A stretch of 38,114 nucleotides of DNA, taken from positions 1-38,114 of the forward strand of contig JAKFUF010000104.1 of NCBI GenBank assembly GCA_021732845.1, given 5' to 3'. The translations under genes were made by a program, and so were the position numbers. Source of the stretch: Planctomycetaceae bacterium (GTDB lineage Bacteria; Planctomycetota; Planctomycetia; Planctomycetales; Planctomycetaceae). Under the pieces are notes generated by a model. That model saw nothing but the letters and a program-made list of their open reading frames with translations, was not told where the DNA came from and did not search any database. The stretch's first letter is position 1. Every line of letters begins with the position of its first letter. Shown piece after piece: positions 33,951 through 38,114 of the stretch.

Positions 33951-36900
33951 ATGTCCAGAGCGTCGTGGAAGAAGGGGGGACCCCGGCAGGAGGTGGTGCC
34001 GGTCCGCAGTGGACGCCGCTGGGCCGTCACGCTCCTGGGCCTCGCGCTGGTGCTGTGGCTCGGCTGGGTCATCTACCAGTTCTTCCTCCCCGTCCCCCGG
34101 ACGTTTGTCCTGGCCTACACGGCGGGAAAATCCGACAAGCTGCAGTTTCCTCCCCTGGCATTTGTCAAAGAGGATCTCGCGTGGCTCGACGAATTGGAAT
34201 ATGTGCGGCGGGTCGAAAACCCCAAATTCAGCCGCCAGGACGTGGCCAATCAGCTTGCCGCGCTGAAGATGACCTCGTCCGACTCCCTGCTGGTGTACGT
34301 GGTCGCGCAGGGCGTGTCCGATCCGCGCCAGCCGGCTTCATTTTTAATGGAGCCCTCCGGCTCCAAGGTCAAACTGGGGGAGTTGCTGAAAGCGGTTGCG
34401 GAAGCCCCGGCCAGCTCGAAACTGGTGGTGTTGGACTGCCAGCGGATGCTGGTGGATGCCCGTTTGGGGCTGTTTCCCAATGAGTTTTCCAAGCACATTG
34501 CCGAGGAAGTGAAGCGGATCAATGCCCCCAAGCTGGTCGTCTTTACAACCGGACGGCCGGGTGAAGCGGCCGCGTTGCTGCCCCGGGAACAACGCAGTCT
34601 GTTTGGGCTGGCGTTCGAAAATGCCCTGCGGACGATGAATGAGAAACGCACGAGCCGCCCTGTCGCCGTGCGGACGCTGTACTCGGAACTGTCGCTGCAG
34701 ATGTCACACTGGCTGACGCGGGGAGAAATCACCCAGTCGCCGCTGCTGTTTCAGGGGGGGAAGGGGATCGTCAAATCCAGCACGCTGGAGGCGACAATCA
34801 ACCCCTTCCGTTTCAAGCAGTCGCTGTTGGACCAAAAGGCGGCGGAGAAGAAAGCCGCGGAGAAAGCTGCTGCGGAAAAGAAGCTGGCTGATGGCAAGGG
34901 CGAGGCCAAGCCGGCGGAAAAGCCACAGGCGAAGCCCGTGCTGTCGCCGGATTACCTGCTGGCGGACAAGGTCTGGACCATTCGCGACCGGCTGGAAGGG
35001 GACGAGAATCCGCAGTGGCCGGTGCTGTTTGCCCCGCACCTGTGGCGTGAACTCAAAGCCACGATCGCCGATGACGAACTGCGGCTGCGGTCGGGGCTGG
35101 CCTTCCGCGACGAGTCCCGCACAGATCTGGAAAAACTCAACGCCCAACTGGCGGTGTTTGAGGCGGCAGTCAAGCTGGGGGAGTTCATCCCTCCTGAACA
35201 GATTGATGACACGGTGGCCGGCCGGCTGGGCCGCGCCTGGAATGACTATTGCCGCACCGACTGTTTTGCCACCTGGAAACTGGAGGCGACGGGAAAGCCG
35301 TCCGCCAATCAGCAGGCCTACCGCAATTATGCCCGGGCCATAAATGACCTGCCGGACATGCTGGCCCTGATGGACAGTTTCCGTGCGGCGGGCGCGCAGG
35401 GGATCGCCGCGGAGGGCACGTTTCGCAACCGGGTGGACGAGATCTGGCAGGCAGTCAGCGAATTCCAGCGGCTGCTGGATCGTCCACCGCAAAACCTGAC
35501 CGCGGCCGAGATCAACAAGGCCTCCAGCCGGCTGGCGGCGGCGCGCGCCGGCGTGCGCAGCTTCCTCCGGAGTCCGGCCGAAGATGTCATGAAGCGGGGA
35601 GATGACCGGACGCGCTCCGACCTGACGCTGAGGGATCAAAACATTCTCGATCTGACCCTCCGGTCGCCACTCTGGACCCGCGCCGAACGCAGCGCGTGGC
35701 GCGAAGCGCTGTTGCTGCGGGAGACCGCCTTCTCGGACAACGTCGATAAGAAGGTGGCCAGCATGCCGGCCCCCAGGATCACGTTGTCCGACAATGTCTA
35801 CCGCGACCTCTTGGAGCATTTCAAACTGCCGGCGAGCGCCCCCGCTCCCAAGGCGAACGCCATGGGCGGCAAAGCACCGCCGGTCAACGACTCCATCGGC
35901 GTGCGGTTGGTGGCGTTCCACGGCAGCCAGCTCCTCGAGATCACCACCCCCGCCGACGGGAAGCCACACAAGCCGCCGGTGGTCAAGCACGACGCCCTGT
36001 CGATGGTCGATGCCCGCGATGCCATCCGCCACAACCCCAAGGGGGCCGCATTGTGCATGAACTTTCCGGCGGATGAGAGCTGGTCGATTGACGGGATGCC
36101 GGTTGAGTTGACGCTGCAGCAGAACGAAAAGCGTGAATTGTCGCTGCAATTCAGCCAGAAATCTGGATTGCCGCGCGGCAGGCTGGTCGTTCAATTCGAA
36201 GTGGACCGCGGCCTCAGCCTGTCTACTGGCGGAATGCCGGTGGGCGATTCCATCGCCGTGCCCGTCAGCGATGGCCGGGCCACGCTGGAGTTGACGCTGC
36301 AGGCCGGGGCTGAGCCACAGGTGAATGCAATGCCGCCTGTCAATCTGCGCGTGATCCTCAGCAACGACAACGGTGCGAGCCTGACCGCGGCCGCGACGAA
36401 GGTCAAGCTGCCCGTCCTGCGGCAACTGGAGCTGGTGGCGACATCACGGGTGGACCGGGTCTCGGCGACGTGGCCACAAGCCGGAAGGCGGCCGATGGCC
36501 GAAAAGGAGATGCCGCCAGCCATCCTGACGCTTCCACTGTATCCCAACCGGGAGGAGACCTGGAGTTTTCGCCTGCGCAACCTCTCCGCGGAGAAGCGGG
36601 TGGTCTCGGCTCAACTGATGCGCGTGCCGGTGGATCCCAAAGCTTCACATCCGGGGGCCATCAACGAGTACATGACCAGAGCCTTGATCGATGGGGGGAA
36701 TCAATTTCTCAAGGATCCGCCACTCCAGGACATTGGCATTCTCACGCTGGAGCCCGGAGGCGAACAGGCGCTCGTCGCGACACCGGCTGAAATGCCCAAG
36801 GACGCGGCGAAACCGGCCGCTGTGTCTCCCGCCGCCGAAGCCGCCAAGGCTCCGGGCGAACCGGTGGGAGGCGGCCTGGCCTTGGTCATCCGCGAAGTTC

Positions 36901-38114
36901 AGGCACCCAATGCTCCGCCGGAACTCTTCTGGATCGGTTGGAAATGGATCCAACCACGAGACTATGTGAAGGCGGTGGCTGAATATGACCCGAACCGCAA
37001 TGGAAGGTCGCTGGTGGTCACGCTGACCCCGGACGGCCGCGCTCCGCCCCCGGATTTTGCCAAAAAATCAATTGAGGTGCGGGGCCGCGCCGGAGCCACG
37101 GATGACCTTCCCCCCAAAACGGCACAGAAGCTGGGAAGCGAGCTGACGCCGGACCGCTCGGCGGAGGTGTCGATTGATTTCCCGGCAGACCAGGCCAAGC
37201 GCCGGTTCACCGTGGATGTCGATGGGTGGCCGCGGGCGTTTTCGTTTTTTGTCGACTGCACGCCCGCCCCCGCGGCGGTGCCCATCAACGACGACCGCAG
37301 CGCGCGGCGTTCCCTGCAACTGGTGTCGGTGTTTGTCGACAAGCAGCCGGACTATTTCCATCACAATGCCCGGCCCCAGTTCGAAATCGCCAGCCTGCCG
37401 ACGGGCATGCCTCCCGAGCGCCGGCTGATGCTGCTGGGCGATGACGAGCCAGCCGCGTTCCTTCCGGGAAAGACGCTTTCGCTGCGTCTGGAGGTCGACC
37501 TGCCGGACGCCAAGGAGCGTGTTGCCGTGACCAGCAACCTGCAAAAGCAGCCGTTGCAGGAATTTTACACGGACCGCCGTTTCGAGGCCGAACTCGTGGC
37601 TTGGAAGAACGGTCAGGCGACCATCGCCACGACAGTGGGCGATCTGCAGATCCGCAACCTGGATGTCCGCGGCCGGGAAAACCTCGCCGAACGGCTGCGG
37701 CTGGAGTTGCCTGGGGCGAATGGCACGGGCTCCAGCGAATTGAATGTCGTCTATGAATCGGTGCCGCCCAGCGTCAACTCCAGACTCACGACCCCGCGCG
37801 TGAACACGCTCGACCTGCTGGTGGCCCTGGAGTTGGCGGATTTGCCCAACGAAGCCGCTTCGGGAATTGCTCGCGCCCGTGTGGCGCTCTCCAGTGAACG
37901 CCGGCCTCCATCAGAGGACCAGTTCATCGAGCCCAAAACGGTGCTCAACAATTTTGCACAGACGCAGTTTGTCATTCCCACCAAGGAACTCGACCGCAAA
38001 AAAACCTATTACTTGTTTGGTGTGGTGGAGGACCGCGTCGGCAACATCACGCGGTTTGGTCCGGAAGAAGTCCGGCTGCCGAACCCGCCTCCCCCACCCG
38101 ACCCCGCCAAGCCA
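33951..38114 (+). CDS. Very large membrane-anchored protein with degenerate caspase-like domain (3' end outside window)
   Basis: The frame is open from ATG 33951 to the window edge, at least 1388 residues. A short basic N-terminus is followed by one membrane helix (AVTLLGLALVLWLGWVIYQFF, about residues 26-47). Residues 52-265 resemble a caspase/CHAT fold: FVKEDLAWL, SDSLLVYVVAQG, KLVVLDCQRM, FPNEFSKHI and LVVFTTGRPGEAA. At the catalytic His position (usual GHG) stands Gln120, and Cys163 follows Asp162 directly, one place early, so it is probably inactive. A Lys/Ala-rich helix (283-323), a helical region and several beta-sandwich-like segments follow, then a Pro-rich stretch at the edge. GAGGG precedes the ATG by four bases. 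It may be a periplasmic scaffold; function unknown. Confidence 0.85.
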   Translation, partial: MSRASWKKGGPRQEVVPVRSGRRWAVTLLGLALVLWLGWVIYQFFLPVPRTFVLAYTAGKSDKLQFPPLAFVKEDLAWLDELEYVRRVENPKFSRQDVANQLAALKMTSSDSLLVYVVAQGVSDPRQPASFLMEPSGSKVKLGELLKAVAEAPASSKLVVLDCQRMLVDARLGLFPNEFSKHIAEEVKRINAPKLVVFTTGRPGEAAALLPREQRSLFGLAFENALRTMNEKRTSRPVAVRTLYSELSLQMSHWLTRGEITQSPLLFQGGKGIVKSSTLEATINPFRFKQSLLDQKAAEKKAAEKAAAEKKLADGKGEAKPAEKPQAKPVLSPDYLLADKVWTIRDRLEGDENPQWPVLFAPHLWRELKATIADDELRLRSGLAFRDESRTDLEKLNAQLAVFEAAVKLGEFIPPEQIDDTVAGRLGRAWNDYCRTDCFATWKLEATGKPSANQQAYRNYARAINDLPDMLALMDSFRAAGAQGIAAEGTFRNRVDEIWQAVSEFQRLLDRPPQNLTAAEINKASSRLAAARAGVRSFLRSPAEDVMKRGDDRTRSDLTLRDQNILDLTLRSPLWTRAERSAWREALLLRETAFSDNVDKKVASMPAPRITLSDNVYRDLLEHFKLPASAPAPKANAMGGKAPPVNDSIGVRLVAFHGSQLLEITTPADGKPHKPPVVKHDALSMVDARDAIRHNPKGAALCMNFPADESWSIDGMPVELTLQQNEKRELSLQFSQKSGLPRGRLVVQFEVDRGLSLSTGGMPVGDSIAVPVSDGRATLELTLQAGAEPQVNAMPPVNLRVILSNDNGASLTAAATKVKLPVLRQLELVATSRVDRVSATWPQAGRRPMAEKEMPPAILTLPLYPNREETWSFRLRNLSAEKRVVSAQLMRVPVDPKASHPGAINEYMTRALIDGGNQFLKDPPLQDIGILTLEPGGEQALVATPAEMPKDAAKPAAVSPAAEAAKAPGEPVGGGLALVIREVQAPNAPPELFWIGWKWIQPRDYVKAVAEYDPNRNGRSLVVTLTPDGRAPPPDFAKKSIEVRGRAGATDDLPPKTAQKLGSELTPDRSAEVSIDFPADQAKRRFTVDVDGWPRAFSFFVDCTPAPAAVPINDDRSARRSLQLVSVFVDKQPDYFHHNARPQFEIASLPTGMPPERRLMLLGDDEPAAFLPGKTLSLRLEVDLPDAKERVAVTSNLQKQPLQEFYTDRRFEAELVAWKNGQATIATTVGDLQIRNLDVRGRENLAERLRLELPGANGTGSSELNVVYESVPPSVNSRLTTPRVNTLDLLVALELADLPNEAASGIARARVALSSERRPPSEDQFIEPKTVLNNFAQTQFVIPTKELDRKKTYYLFGVVEDRVGNITRFGPEEVRLPNPPPPPDPAKP

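Noticed and set aside
34704-36425. 573-codon minus-strand frame within the large membrane protein
   Set aside because: The plus strand is open across the whole 4.1 kb with signal anchor and coherent domains; the minus frame has shadow composition.

Overview
The window looks like a chromosomal segment from a planctomycete, most likely order Planctomycetales. The grounds are: high GC; a type IV-prepilin-like DUF1559 protein followed by small lipoproteins; an HpnH hopanoid enzyme; a secreted single-haem cytochrome-like protein; Gfo/Idh/MocA and PhyH enzymes; a zinc-ribbon membrane protein; and mostly single-gene transcription units separated by repeat-rich spacers. I saw no tRNA, rRNA, CRISPR array, phage module or replication origin.

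Layout. 0-8 kb: MmgE/PrpD protein (-), alpha/beta hydrolase (+), BshB1-like PIG-L deacetylase (-), ABC-F ATPase (-) and UxaA-family dehydratase (-). 8-13 kb: a [2Fe-2S] ferredoxin-nucleotide cyclase fusion (-), Gfo/Idh/MocA protein (+), small conserved hypothetical (+), PhyH dioxygenase (-) and an NDH-2-like flavoprotein (-). 13-18.5 kb: a large GH63-type glucosidase (-), divergent from a DUF1559-lipoprotein-lipoprotein operon that ends in a clear terminator. 18.7-21.7 kb: HpnH (-), RluA-type pseudouridine synthase (-) and infC (-). infC appears to start at a non-canonical AUC codon, preceded by a good Shine-Dalgarno sequence and a sigma70-like promoter. 21.9-23.7 kb: an ISKra4-family insertion sequence with 18-bp terminal repeats, a likely target duplication and a transposase split at a run of seven T. 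It sits just upstream of the infC promoter. 23.8-33.6 kb: Gly/Tyr-rich secreted protein, double zinc-ribbon membrane protein, YceI protein, SNF2/SWIM helicase, three poorly characterised proteins (one resembling DUF2185+DUF2314) and a secreted CxxCH protein. 33.95 kb to the end: a very large membrane-anchored protein, open to the window edge, with a degenerate caspase-like N-terminal region.

The spacers carry the most unusual material. Five units of a REP-like family at 7.64-7.84 kb and 10.31-10.41 kb share the heptamer CACTACG next to a hairpin. Their stem sequences differ, but pairing is kept by compensatory changes. A second hairpin-in-inverted-repeat element lies at 1.90-2.05 kb. There are also two dispersed near-identical repeats (3.69/13.12 kb and 8.92/26.20 kb). 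These look like non-autonomous mobile or structured elements. No cognate transposase (RAYT) is visible in the window, so their mobility is inference.

There is no evidence for one coherent multi-gene pathway. The convincing functional units are the DUF1559/lipoprotein operon and the infC-pseudouridine synthase pair. All family calls come from reading motifs by eye; no database search was made.
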